DNA from: Chitinophaga ginsengisoli
Lineage (GTDB): Bacteria; Bacteroidota; Bacteroidia; Chitinophagales; Chitinophagaceae
DNA: 64,000 nt
Assembly (NCBI RefSeq): GCF_003014595.1
Contig: NZ_PYGK01000007.1
Location: forward strand, 1-64,000
Direction of reading: 5' to 3'
Shown: positions 8,816 to 16,805 of the stretch, in pieces
Layout: the number at the start of each line of letters is the position of its first letter
How positions within the stretch are numbered: position 1 is the first letter of the stretch
The notes under the pieces: model-generated
The model's input: the letters and a program-made list of their open reading frames with translations, nothing else
Database searches by the model: none
What the model was told of the DNA's origin: nothing
Program-made: the position numbers and the translations under genes

Positions 8816-9634
8816 ATGAAGAAGACAATATTTATTACAGGTACCAGTGATGGTTTAGGTAAATTGAGTGCAAAGTATTTTGCAGAACAGGGTTGGAATG
8901 TAGCCGCTACCATGCGTACGCCGGAGAATGAGACAGCGTTGACGCAGTATGAGAACATCCGCGTTTTCAAGTTGGATGTGACCGATGTAGAACAGGTACA
9001 GGCCGCTGTGAGTGATGCGATAGCTGCTTTTGGGAAAGTAGATGTGGTGGTGAACAATGCGGGTGTGGGAAGTTATGGGGCGCTTGAGGCTGCCTATGAA
9101 TCGGTGATAGACTGGCAGTACAATACGAATGTGCGTGGTCCTATTAACGTGATACGTGGTTTTCTGCCGCACTTCAGGGAAAATAAGGGAGGCATGTTCA
9201 TTAATATCAGCTCTTTTATGGGCGTTACAACGGCCGTGCCTGTAGGGGCGTTATACAACATGTCTAAGTTTGCGCTGGAAGGGTTGACAGAAGGGCTTTA
9301 TTATGAGTTGAAGCCATTGAATATTGAGTTACGTCTGGTAGAGCAGGGGGGATCATCGGGTAATAATTTCAAAGACCGTATTGTCTGGAATAAACATCCT
9401 GAGATCCGTGATTATGATGATATCACGAATAAGGTTAAATCAATGATGGCAAATGTAGATCCTTCATTGCTGGATGATCCGCAGACGATTGTGGATGTGA
9501 TCTATGACCTGGCTACGGGTAAGAGTCAGCAGTTCAGGACATTGGTGGGAGCGCAGGGTAAGCAGTTGATGGAGATGCGTAATTCCATGCCTATTGAGCA
9601 TTATCTGGAGACGATTGCGGGACTTTATAAGTAG
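8816..9634 (+). CDS. Short-chain dehydrogenase/reductase, TetR-controlled
   Basis: 272 residues. Cofactor motif TGTSDGLG at the N terminus, NNAG after strand 4, catalytic Ser in INISSF and YNMSK as the Tyr-x-x-x-Lys motif. Start at ATG 8816 places the Rossmann fold at residue 1-10; the in-frame extension upstream would run through operator 3 and the promoter. Similar in layout to the SDR at 6928 but clearly a different protein. Probably induced when a small molecule releases the divergent TetR repressor; such pairs usually deal with reactive carbonyl or quinone compounds, which here is inference. Confidence 0.87.
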   Translation: MKKTIFITGTSDGLGKLSAKYFAEQGWNVAATMRTPENETALTQYENIRVFKLDVTDVEQVQAAVSDAIAAFGKVDVVVNNAGVGSYGALEAAYESVIDWQYNTNVRGPINVIRGFLPHFRENKGGMFINISSFMGVTTAVPVGALYNMSKFALEGLTEGLYYELKPLNIELRLVEQGGSSGNNFKDRIVWNKHPEIRDYDDITNKVKSMMANVDPSLLDDPQTIVDVIYDLATGKSQQFRTLVGAQGKQLMEMRNSMPIEHYLETIAGLYK

Positions 9635-9698
9635 GTATTATATTCTTAAATGAGGGCCTGTAAAGTACTATCCATACCGGTCCCCAAAAAGTGAACAG

Positions 9699-10514
9699 TC
9701 AGATATTGACAAAAACGTTATTGATCCAGGTGTTGCTGTTGAAATAGGCTTTAGGGGATTGCTGCGTATACTGCCGGAATGTACGGATCAGGTGAGATTG
9801 ATCGTAATAGCCGGTTTCATAGCCGCCAGCTGTGTAGTTTTCTTCGGGATGTGCGTTTTGCCAGGCAACGAAGTGGTTAAAGCGGATAATGTTACTGACA
9901 ACTTTGGGTGTTAGTCCTACCTGCTTTTTAAACAGGGAGTCAAGATATTTTGCTGATACGCCGGTGCGGTGCAGCAGCTGGTCTACAGAAATATTTCCCC
10001 TGTGCTGCATTATTTCGCGTACGGCGGCATGTACATAATCATAACTGCCGGAAGGCTGTTGCAGGCCGGCGATCATGTTGGTAAGCAGTCTTTCGAAGTG
10101 ACGGAAAGTCGTGTGCGGATGGTCCGTGATACAATCCATAAAATTATCCAGCGGAAGAATATCACTCAAAGGTGTGATACCTGTAAGCGGATCCGGAACC
10201 GGCATTTTCAGAAAGGCGGATAGCGTATGCGGATAGAAACGAATACCGTATAAACGCGCTCCCGGCATAAGCTCCAGGGTGTAAGTGGTGAGTGTTTGTC
10301 CGGCGATAAAAGCAGCAGGCTCTTCGATCCAATCTGTGTCACTGAATTTTCGTTTGCCTGTATGCGGATGCAAATGGAAAATAATCTCATGATGCCCGTC
10401 TGGCAGGATGTCTTCCAGGTAAGGCTGTGGTAAATTTGCAGGGACTTCCAGGTACCAGCAGTTCTTGACCAGATGGGTCAAGTGTTGCGCAATATAGGTT
10501 TCGATCTGTATCAT
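9699..10514 (-). CDS. AraC-family transcriptional regulator
   Basis: 271 residues. The N-terminal domain with WYLEVPANLPQPYLEDILPDG and the segment PGARLYGIRFYPHTLSAFL resembles the DUF6597-type sensor domain found in many Bacteroidota AraC proteins. The C-terminal region has two helix-turn-helix motifs (ISVDQLLHRTGVSAKYLDSL; GYETGYYDQSHLIRTFRQY). Start taken at ATG 10514; a TTG four codons earlier is possible. It is transcribed away from the ABC exporter operon and could regulate it or the SDR gene that converges on it. Confidence 0.85.
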   Translation of the reverse strand: MIQIETYIAQHLTHLVKNCWYLEVPANLPQPYLEDILPDGHHEIIFHLHPHTGKRKFSDTDWIEEPAAFIAGQTLTTYTLELMPGARLYGIRFYPHTLSAFLKMPVPDPLTGITPLSDILPLDNFMDCITDHPHTTFRHFERLLTNMIAGLQQPSGSYDYVHAAVREIMQHRGNISVDQLLHRTGVSAKYLDSLFKKQVGLTPKVVSNIIRFNHFVAWQNAHPEENYTAGGYETGYYDQSHLIRTFRQYTQQSPKAYFNSNTWINNVFVNI

Positions 10515-10599
10515 AAAATCACACAAAAGTTACCACTAAAATTGACAAACTATGAATGCTTATCCGGAGAAAATGCGTAATTTCATAACTCACTAAAGA

Positions 10600-10607
10600 A
10601 AAGGAGG
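10600..10607 (+). promoter_or_regulatory. Strong Shine-Dalgarno for leader ORF
   Basis: AAAGGAGG lies five bases before the ATG at 10613. Strong Shine-Dalgarno sequences are uncommon in this phylum and in this window, so it argues that the very short ORF behind it is translated. Confidence 0.6.
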
Positions 10608-10612
10608 TATTC

Positions 10613-10660
10613 ATGCAATCTACAGAATATTCATGGAAACCTTCGGTTGGTATCGCCTAA
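10613..10660 (+). CDS. Putative 15-residue leader peptide of ABC exporter operon
   Basis: ATG to TAA encodes MQSTEYSWKPSVGIA. It has an ideal ribosome-binding site and its stop codon lies in a segment, 10658-10664 (TAACCGG), that can pair either with 10644-10650 upstream or with CCGGTTA at 10711-10717, which is part of the terminator's left arm. That is the wiring of a translation-dependent attenuator. The peptide has no run of one amino acid, so a drug-stalled ribosome rather than amino-acid starvation would be the likelier signal, as in the Bacillus subtilis bmrB-bmrCD case. Inferred from sequence only. Confidence 0.5.
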   Translation: MQSTEYSWKPSVGIA

Positions 10661-10687
10661 CCGGGTTGCTCCATAAAAAATATCTGG

Positions 10688-10701
10688 GACGCGGACGCGT
10701 C
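10688..10701 (+). other. Small hairpin between attenuator arms
   Basis: GACGC pairs with GCGTC around a GGAC loop. It would bring the antiterminator halves at 10658 and 10711 close together. Confidence 0.4.
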
Positions 10702-10704
10702 GAG

Positions 10705-10739
10705 GTCCTTCCGGTTAATGCCGGGAGGACTTTTTTTTT
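10705..10739 (+). terminator. Intrinsic terminator/attenuator before ABC exporter genes
   Basis: A 10-bp stem (10705-10714 with 10721-10730, one G-T pair) and a 6-nt loop, followed by nine T residues. The only gene-like object upstream on this strand is the 15-codon ORF, since the gene to the left is read the other way. It must therefore end a short transcript of under about 200 nt, or act as a conditional terminator for the exporter operon. Confidence 0.8.
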
Positions 10740-10876
10740 CTCATATACAATATTTGTTGATCCTGTTCGTCCTCTTATCAATGCGTTTACCCATGTGTCC
10801 TTATACCTGCGTATTATAAAGCGCTTAATTTTCATGTAAATTGGTCTTGTGCAGTAAATAGGTCTGCCAGCTGCCA

Positions 10877-10884
10877 TATATTTG
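10877..10884 (+). promoter_or_regulatory. Candidate -7 box directly before ABC exporter
   Basis: TATATTTG matches TAnnTTTG and is 8 bases from the ATG. No well-placed -33 element was found. If real, it gives a second promoter beyond the terminator. Confidence 0.4.
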
Positions 10885-10892
10885 TTATTGAT

Positions 10893-12650
10893 ATGAAGAA
10901 GACAAACACACCTGTTGCCACGACAGGGAAAGGAAAATCAGGATTGATGTCTTTGTTGCGCCCCTACAGAGGACAACTATTCTTACTGATCCTGATGGCT
11001 TTATGTAGCAATGGACTGAGCCTGGTCCTGCCCGCGCTGACTGCCAAAGGTATCGATGCCTATTCCAAAGGAACACTTGTAGTGAGGGACCTGGTAACCG
11101 AGTTCATCGCCGCCGCCGCTGCTATTTTTGTTTTTACCTACCTGCAAAGTGTCATTCAGACATATATGTCGGAAAGGGTAGGACGTAGTTTGCGTACTTC
11201 TCTTGCTGACAGGATCTCGCGGCAGGATTATTCGTATATACAGCGCGTAAATCCCTCAAAACTGCTGACGAACCTTACGGGCGATGTTGACAGCATTAAA
11301 GTTTTTATCTCTCAGGCGATTATTTCCATTGCTTCTTCTGCCTTTATGATCATCGGCTGCTGTGTGCTGCTGCTGAGCAGGGACTGGAAACTGGGGCTGG
11401 TGATTCTTTCTATTATTCCTTTTATCGGGATCGCTTTCTGGACCGTACTGAAAAAAGTGCGGGCGATGTTCCGCATCAGCAGAGAGGTGGTAGATAAGTT
11501 GAATAAGACGATCAACGAGAGTATTACGGGTGCTGCCCTGATCAGGGTAGTGAATGCACAGCAACTGGAATACGACCGTTTTATTGCGCCGAACGGGGAG
11601 TCGAAGACATTAGGTATCGCAATCGTCCGCATGTTTGCCGGTCTGGTACCTGTTATCAGTTTCCTGGCGGGGATGTCGATACTGGCAACACTGTTGCTGG
11701 GAGGACATTTTGTGATAAAAGGGGAGATGTCGCTGGGGGATATTGCCGCTTTCAATAGTTATATCGCCCTCCTGATTTTCCCGATCATCGTGATTGGGTT
11801 TATGAGTAACCTGATCGCACAGGCATCTACTGCTTTCCAGCGTATCAGCGAAGTGCTGTATGCACCGGAAGTACAGGATAAAGGAACGGTAAAAAAACAA
11901 CTGGACGGGGATGTGACCGTGGAGAATATCTCCCTGTCAATGGATGGAAAACCCGTGCTGAAAGAGGTGTCCTTCTCTGTGAAAGCGGGTACCCGGACAG
12001 CGATTATCGGTCCGACTGCAGCGGGTAAAACGCAGCTGCTGAATGTGATCGTGGGATTGCTGAAACCTGAGAGCGGGCGTGTGTGCTACGATAATACGGA
12101 GTTGGATGAATATGATAAAGCGGCCCTGTTACAACAGGTAGGGCTGGTATTCCAGGATAGCATTGTGTTCAATATGAGTGTGCGGGAGAATATTGCCTTC
12201 AATGAGGCGGTAAGCGAGACCACTATGCAGCAGGCAATTGCCACCGCAGAGCTGAAGGAATTTATAGCAGGTTTGCCGGAGGGATTGGAGACAGTGGTAT
12301 CTGAGAGAGGCGCCAGCTTATCCGGCGGACAAAAGCAACGTATCATGTTGGCAAGGGCGCTGGCAATAAATCCACGCATCTTGTTGCTGGATGATTTTAC
12401 TGCGAGAGTGGATACCAACACCGAGCAGCGGATACTTGAAAACGTCCAGGAGAATTATCCGCACCTGACCTTGATTTCCGTTACACAAAAAATAGCATCT
12501 GTAGAACATTTTGACCAGATCATTCTCCTGATGGATGGAGAGGTAATCGCCGCAGGCAGCCATCCGGAGCTGATGCAGACATGTCCTGAATACGTACAGA
12601 TCTTTAATTCCCAACGTAGTACCAGCAATTATGAATTACAACCTGAATAA
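10893..12650 (+). CDS. ABC exporter half-transporter, degenerate-site subunit
   Basis: 585 residues: an N-terminal six-helix exporter domain (to about residue 320) and a C-terminal ATPase. Walker A is GPTAAGKT (373-380), the signature is a canonical LSGGQ (476-480), but the catalytic Glu after Walker B is replaced by Asp (LLLDD, Asp501) and the switch His by Gln (TQK, Gln532). These substitutions mark the degenerate ATP site of heterodimeric exporters such as BmrCD, LmrCD and TM287/288. The next gene overlaps by 20 bases and supplies the partner. Likely role: drug or lipid export across the inner membrane. Confidence 0.9.
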   Translation: MKKTNTPVATTGKGKSGLMSLLRPYRGQLFLLILMALCSNGLSLVLPALTAKGIDAYSKGTLVVRDLVTEFIAAAAAIFVFTYLQSVIQTYMSERVGRSLRTSLADRISRQDYSYIQRVNPSKLLTNLTGDVDSIKVFISQAIISIASSAFMIIGCCVLLLSRDWKLGLVILSIIPFIGIAFWTVLKKVRAMFRISREVVDKLNKTINESITGAALIRVVNAQQLEYDRFIAPNGESKTLGIAIVRMFAGLVPVISFLAGMSILATLLLGGHFVIKGEMSLGDIAAFNSYIALLIFPIIVIGFMSNLIAQASTAFQRISEVLYAPEVQDKGTVKKQLDGDVTVENISLSMDGKPVLKEVSFSVKAGTRTAIIGPTAAGKTQLLNVIVGLLKPESGRVCYDNTELDEYDKAALLQQVGLVFQDSIVFNMSVRENIAFNEAVSETTMQQAIATAELKEFIAGLPEGLETVVSERGASLSGGQKQRIMLARALAINPRILLLDDFTARVDTNTEQRILENVQENYPHLTLISVTQKIASVEHFDQIILLMDGEVIAAGSHPELMQTCPEYVQIFNSQRSTSNYELQPE

Positions 12651-14391
12651 TACAGACAAAACGGAACAGAAAAGTACTTCAGGTAAACGTCTCCTGAAAC
12701 TACTGGCATATATAAAAGCAGAACACAAGGATTTGCTCAGGGCGTTCTGTATCATGATCGTCAGTCAGTCGCTGACGCTGACAGCGCCTTTTGTAATTGG
12801 TTATACGATCGACCACTATGTACAGTCGAAGCAGTTCTCCGGCATCCTGTTATGTTCGGGCATCCTGCTGGGCATGTACCTGGTCAATTTCGGATTTTCC
12901 TACTGGCAGAGTTTAATGATGGGAGGAGTGGGCCAGCGTATGTTGTATAACCTCCGGAATGCCGTGTTTGTGAAGCTGCAGGAGCTGCCTATTGCCTTTT
13001 TTAATCAGAATAAAACAGGCGATCTTATCTCCCGTATCAATAACGATACGGATAAGATGAACCAGTTCTTCTCACAATCGCTCGTGCAGTTTGCCAGCGG
13101 TATCATGTCGATGACAGGAGCGGGTATTTTCCTCCTGTGCATCAACGTCAAGCTGGGCGTGGCCACCTTATTGCCGGGTTTCATGTTACTGGTTTTCACC
13201 CGGCTGATCTCTCCGCTGGTGAAGAGTAAGAATGCCGCCAATATGAAAAGTACAGGCGGACTGAGTGCAGAGATACAGGAAAGCCTGAGCAATTTTAAGG
13301 TGATCATTGCCTTCAATCGCCGTGACTATTTCCGCAAACGTTTTGACCAGGCCAATCAGCAGAGCTATCGTACGGCGGTATCGGCAGGTTTGTTCAACAA
13401 TATTTTTACGCCGGTGTTTTCTTTCTGTTCGCAGATGGCCATGCTGGCGGTATTGGTGTATGGTATTTACCTGATCTCTGTAGGGCAATTTACGGTGGGA
13501 TTGCTGATCAGTTATTTGTCTTACTCTAACCATTTTTATAACCCTATCCGTCAGCTGGCAGCGCTGTGGACCAACTTCCAGATGGCCATGGCGGGATGGG
13601 ACAGGATCTCGCAGATCCTGGAGCTGGAATCTGATCTGAAGGTGATACCGGCAGGACCAGCGAAAGAGAATGCGCCGCTGATCAGTTTCAACAATGTAAA
13701 TTTCCGTTATCCGGGAAGCAAGGACATTCTGCGGAATGTAAGCTTCAATATGGAACGCGGAAAGACTTATGCATTGGTAGGACCTACCGGCGGCGGAAAA
13801 ACGACGACTGCATCCCTGATAGCGCGACTGTATGATCCTACGGCTGGAGAGGTGATGTTGAACGGACGGGATATCCGTTCATATACGCCGGAAGAACGCG
13901 CAACGCAGATCGGTTTTATCTTACAGGAGCCTTTCCTTTTCTCTGGTACGATCCAGGAGAATATCATCTACGGAAACGCACGATACGCTGAATATACCAC
14001 TGCACAATTGGAAGAAGTTATTGCAAAAGCAGGACTGGATACTTTGCTGGAGCGGTTCGAGGAAGGCCTGGCGACAAAAGTGGTATCTGGTAATGACGGT
14101 ATCAGCCTGGGTCAAAAACAGCTGATCGCCTTTATGCGTGCGGTACTCCGTGATCCGGACCTGCTGGTACTGGACGAGGCTACTGCCAATATCGATACGG
14201 TGACTGAACAGCAGCTGGAAGCAGTATTGCAAAAGCTACCGGCGCATACCACCCGTGTGATCATCGCACACAGGTTGAACACCATTGAGAATGCGGATGA
14301 GATCTTCTTCGTGAATAATGGCGAGATTGCCCGTGCAGGTTCTTTCAGTCATGCGATGAATATGTTGCTGCATCACGAGCGTAGCTCGTGA
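12631..14391 (+). CDS. ABC exporter half-transporter, catalytic-site subunit
   Basis: 586 residues, six membrane helices then an ATPase domain. Walker A is GPTGGGKT (384-391), Walker B ends in the catalytic Glu (LLVLDE, Glu516) and the switch His is present (IAHRL, His547), but the signature is ISLGQ (491-495) instead of LSGGQ. It complements the preceding subunit exactly: its Walker motifs with the partner's LSGGQ make the active site, its ISLGQ with the partner's Asp501 makes the degenerate one. Translation is probably coupled through the 20-base overlap. A strong hairpin covers the stop codon. Confidence 0.9.
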   Translation: MNYNLNNTDKTEQKSTSGKRLLKLLAYIKAEHKDLLRAFCIMIVSQSLTLTAPFVIGYTIDHYVQSKQFSGILLCSGILLGMYLVNFGFSYWQSLMMGGVGQRMLYNLRNAVFVKLQELPIAFFNQNKTGDLISRINNDTDKMNQFFSQSLVQFASGIMSMTGAGIFLLCINVKLGVATLLPGFMLLVFTRLISPLVKSKNAANMKSTGGLSAEIQESLSNFKVIIAFNRRDYFRKRFDQANQQSYRTAVSAGLFNNIFTPVFSFCSQMAMLAVLVYGIYLISVGQFTVGLLISYLSYSNHFYNPIRQLAALWTNFQMAMAGWDRISQILELESDLKVIPAGPAKENAPLISFNNVNFRYPGSKDILRNVSFNMERGKTYALVGPTGGGKTTTASLIARLYDPTAGEVMLNGRDIRSYTPEERATQIGFILQEPFLFSGTIQENIIYGNARYAEYTTAQLEEVIAKAGLDTLLERFEEGLATKVVSGNDGISLGQKQLIAFMRAVLRDPDLLVLDEATANIDTVTEQQLEAVLQKLPAHTTRVIIAHRLNTIENADEIFFVNNGEIARAGSFSHAMNMLLHHERSS

Positions 14392-14394
14392 TGC
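14370..14394. other. 11-bp perfect hairpin across the ABC stop codon
   Basis: GCATCACGAGC and GCTCGTGATGC flank a three-base loop. It contains the TGA stop (14389-14391) and lies just before the convergent DUF1634 gene. There is no T tract, so it is not a standard terminator. Confidence 0.55.
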
Positions 14395-14403
14395 CATCAG
14401 CTA

Positions 14404-14802
14404 TCAGCCTCCCAGTCCGCTGAAGATGCTGAATGTAATGACACTCAGCACGATGAGTGTGATCACCACATATAGTCTATCTTTCTCCATGGCGAAAGCC
14501 AGTACAGAAAAGGCGATACGGGTAATAGGAGTAGCCAGTAGCACCACTACGCCCAGTTGAATAATAGCTCTGCCATCTAATCGTAGTACCCCCTGGAAAA
14601 TGCCCGGCAGGTGTCGTACGTATTCCGGGGCGCCGGTGAATTCCGTATATGAGGGCATGGCTGTACCATGATTGATCAGGTAGATAATACCTCCTATGAA
14701 GGCGATGATGCTGGAAGTGATCACGCCCCAGCGTAATTGCTGACCTATGAACATTTCAACGTCCCTTTCCTGCCAGAATGATTTCGAAAATAGCCTTTTC
14801 AT
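14404..14802 (-). CDS. DUF1634 membrane protein
   Basis: 132 residues with three predicted membrane helices (about residues 30-50, 75-95 and 105-125) and the MFIGQQLRWGVITSS segment seen at the start of DUF1634 proteins. This family is regularly encoded next to TauE/SafE permeases, as here: its ATG at 14802 follows the TauE stop by four bases. It is probably an accessory subunit of that permease. The function is not established. Confidence 0.75.
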   Translation of the reverse strand: MKRLFSKSFWQERDVEMFIGQQLRWGVITSSIIAFIGGIIYLINHGTAMPSYTEFTGAPEYVRHLPGIFQGVLRLDGRAIIQLGVVVLLATPITRIAFSVLAFAMEKDRLYVVITLIVLSVITFSIFSGLGG

Positions 14803-14806
14803 TTGC

Positions 14807-15643
14807 TTATAATTTACCCGTAAAACCATTATAGATCATTTCCAGCGCCAGTGCGCTGATCACCACACAAAAGAGGAGCCTGAGCTTGCGTGTATTCAGC
14901 TTCATCAGCAATTTTGATCCGCCGAATGCTCCTGCCAATACGCCCAGTACTACCGGCATGGCAATACCCGGATCAATATATCCGCGTTGCAGATAGATCA
15001 CCGCGCTGGCGGCAGCTGTTACACCGATCATAAAGTTGCTGGTAGTAGTGGATACCTTGAAAGGGATACGCATGACGCCATCCATCGCCAGGACCTTCAG
15101 TGCGCCGGAACCAATACCCAACAGACCGGATACCACGCCTGCCACTGTCATCAGGGCATAACCACCTGCTACACCGCTTACTTTATAAGGCACTTCCTGA
15201 CCATCCACAGGGTAAGAACTGTTGAGTCGCATAATGCGGGCTAGTTTGCTATTACTATCGTTGTTGCCATGCTCATTTTTCTTTCTCATGGTCATGGCAG
15301 CTGAGAATAACAGCACAAAACCAAAGAGTATCGCTACCAGGTGCGTAGGAGTATATACTGCCAGTATTGCGCCGATAATTGCGCCGGAAGTAGTGGCGAT
15401 CTCCAGGAACATTCCTATACGGACATTGGTGATCCCCTCCTTTATATACGCTGCCGCTGCTCCGGAGGAATTAGCGATCGAAGCTACCAGCGAGGCACCT
15501 ACAGCATAACGTATGTCGACATGAAAGACGAGGGTGAGCAGGGGAATGATGACAACGCCTCCTCCGAGACCGGTGAGGGATCCCAGCATACCGGCTGTAA
15601 AGGCGCCGACCAGGAGAATTAATGTGAATACCAGAATAGACAT
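14807..15643 (-). CDS. TauE/SafE-family anion permease
   Basis: 278 residues, eight predicted membrane helices, with the family's GxxTGLGGGVVIIPLL segment near the N terminus and a second related GVVSGLLGIGSGAL segment in the middle, reflecting the internal duplication of TauE/SafE. Proteins of this family export or import sulfite, sulfoacetate or other small organic anions. It sits in a compact operon, GntR regulator then permease then DUF1634, with gaps of 10 and 4 bases. The substrate is unknown. Confidence 0.82.
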   Translation of the reverse strand: MSILVFTLILLVGAFTAGMLGSLTGLGGGVVIIPLLTLVFHVDIRYAVGASLVASIANSSGAAAAYIKEGITNVRIGMFLEIATTSGAIIGAILAVYTPTHLVAILFGFVLLFSAAMTMRKKNEHGNNDSNSKLARIMRLNSSYPVDGQEVPYKVSGVAGGYALMTVAGVVSGLLGIGSGALKVLAMDGVMRIPFKVSTTTSNFMIGVTAAASAVIYLQRGYIDPGIAMPVVLGVLAGAFGGSKLLMKLNTRKLRLLFCVVISALALEMIYNGFTGKL

Positions 15644-15653
15644 GACAATTTAT

Positions 15654-16310
15654 TTAGAAATTATTTTCAAGGATGGCTTTTACTGTTTCAATGGCCTTGC
15701 CAGATTGTTGTGCAGCGATGGCGGCGGCGAGTTGAACGTGCAGGTCGTGCGTTCGCTGGAATTGTGATACATGTGGTTTTTCCCGCTGTTGGAAGCCGTC
15801 CATGATCACGTTGGTGAATGTCTGGTAGAGGTCTGCCAGTACGCTATTGTGAGAGGCTGTCGCTACGGCTTTGTGAAAGCGTATATCGGCGTCTGCACAG
15901 GCGTTATAATCGTCCGCAGTAATTGCCTGCCATCTTTCTTCCAGCAGGGAGTTCATGGCGTCAAGATCGGCTTGTTGCCGGTGCTGTACGGCGAGTTGTA
16001 CTATTTCCACTTCCAGGAGTTGGCGTACGTGGTTCACTTCCTGCATGGCGGCTCGTCTGAGTCGCTGGTCAAGTGGTTCTGTCGTCGTTTTAGGATCGCA
16101 GACGAAGGTACCTGCGCCTTGTTGTACTTTCAGGATACCTGCGTTGGAGAGGGTCTTGATTGCCTCCCGGATAGTGGATCTCCCGACGCCGAACTGCTCC
16201 ATAAGGACGGGTTCTGCTGGGATGAGGTCACCTGGTTTATACTTTCCCAAGGAGATGTCTTTTTGCAGGCTGTATATGACCTGGTCGGCCAGTTTGATTG
16301 CTTTTGCCAT
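15654..16310 (-). CDS. GntR-family (FadR/FCD subfamily) regulator
   Basis: 218 residues. Winged helix with the GntR signature (LIPAEPVLMEQFGVGRSTIREAIKTL...GILKVQQGAGTFV) followed by an all-helical FCD ligand domain with the metal/ligand residues of this class (ADIRFHKAV; HDLHVQL). FCD regulators usually sense organic acids or sugar acids. It is the first gene of the GntR-TauE-DUF1634 operon and an inverted repeat lies 32 bases upstream of its start, so autoregulation is likely. Confidence 0.87.
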   Translation of the reverse strand: MAKAIKLADQVIYSLQKDISLGKYKPGDLIPAEPVLMEQFGVGRSTIREAIKTLSNAGILKVQQGAGTFVCDPKTTTEPLDQRLRRAAMQEVNHVRQLLEVEIVQLAVQHRQQADLDAMNSLLEERWQAITADDYNACADADIRFHKAVATASHNSVLADLYQTFTNVIMDGFQQREKPHVSQFQRTHDLHVQLAAAIAAQQSGKAIETVKAILENNF

Positions 16311-16341
16311 TGTTTAAACGTCTGATGTTTTACAAAGGTAT

Positions 16342-16360
16342 GATGTTTGGATAAAACATC
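16342..16360. promoter_or_regulatory. Candidate GntR operator
   Basis: GATGTTT-N5-AAACATC, a 7-bp perfect inverted repeat. Additional half-sites of the same TGATGTTT/AGATGTTTGGAT sequence lie at 16323 and 16361. Confidence 0.55.
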
Positions 16361-16398
16361 AGATGTTTGGATCAAAGATTTGTTTGTTCTTTTTCCCG

Positions 16399-16500
16399 CT
16401 AAGTAGCTTTGGTTTCGGTATGGGGGGCCTCTCGGGAATACTATAATTTGTACGCTAAGTAGCTTTGGTTTCGGTATGGGGGCCTCTCGGGAATACTATT
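16399..16500. repeat. Two truncated tandem copies of the dispersed repeat
   Basis: Two about 48-base units begin CTAAGTAGCTTTGG at 16399 and 16455 and read on as TTTCGGTATGGGGG...CCTCTCGGGAATACTAT. They match the left arm of the 158-bp element with an internal deletion, and lie directly beside its full copy at 16530. Confidence 0.7.
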
Positions 16501-16529
16501 GAGTGTGGTTGCTGGTGAATTTGTACGCT

Positions 16530-16688
16530 AAGTAGCTTCGGTTTCAGTATGGGATGGCGGTCGGCGCCTCTCTGGAATGCTATTTGGCATTGTCAAGCGA
16601 ATTGGGGTGGGATATCTATTGGGCAGCACCGGTCGTGTCACCCGAGAGCCGAAGGCCCGCCATTCCCATCTGAAACCGTATGCTACTT
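16530..16688. repeat. Dispersed inverted-repeat element, copy B (159 bp)
   Basis: Same AAGTAGC...GCTACTT ends, same 22-base arms and same central sequence as the elements at 7872 and 60673. It belongs to a gene-free block of about one kilobase between the GntR start and the desaturase stop. Confidence 0.85.
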
Positions 16689-16805
16689 TCGCTTTCCCTG
16701 CGAATGTAGTGGTCCGGCTTTTCAGGTTGATAATGAGCATAGGCTTCGATGTATTATAGGCCGGTAATTATGAGGCCCTATTTATAGGCGTAGGTGTTCA
16801 GTATA

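Noticed and set aside
10541..10546. TTGACA before the leader ORF
   Set aside because: It resembles an E. coli -35 box, but promoters in this phylum use TTTG/TAnnTTTG, and no matching downstream element was found at the right distance.
10633..10839. 68-codon open frame before the ABC exporter
   Set aside because: It runs straight through the strong terminator and its T tract, has no ribosome-binding site of its own, and the 15-codon frame with AAAGGAGG is a better candidate.
16549..16767. Open frames inside repeat copy B
   Set aside because: Frames are not kept between the three copies of the element, so coding is unlikely.
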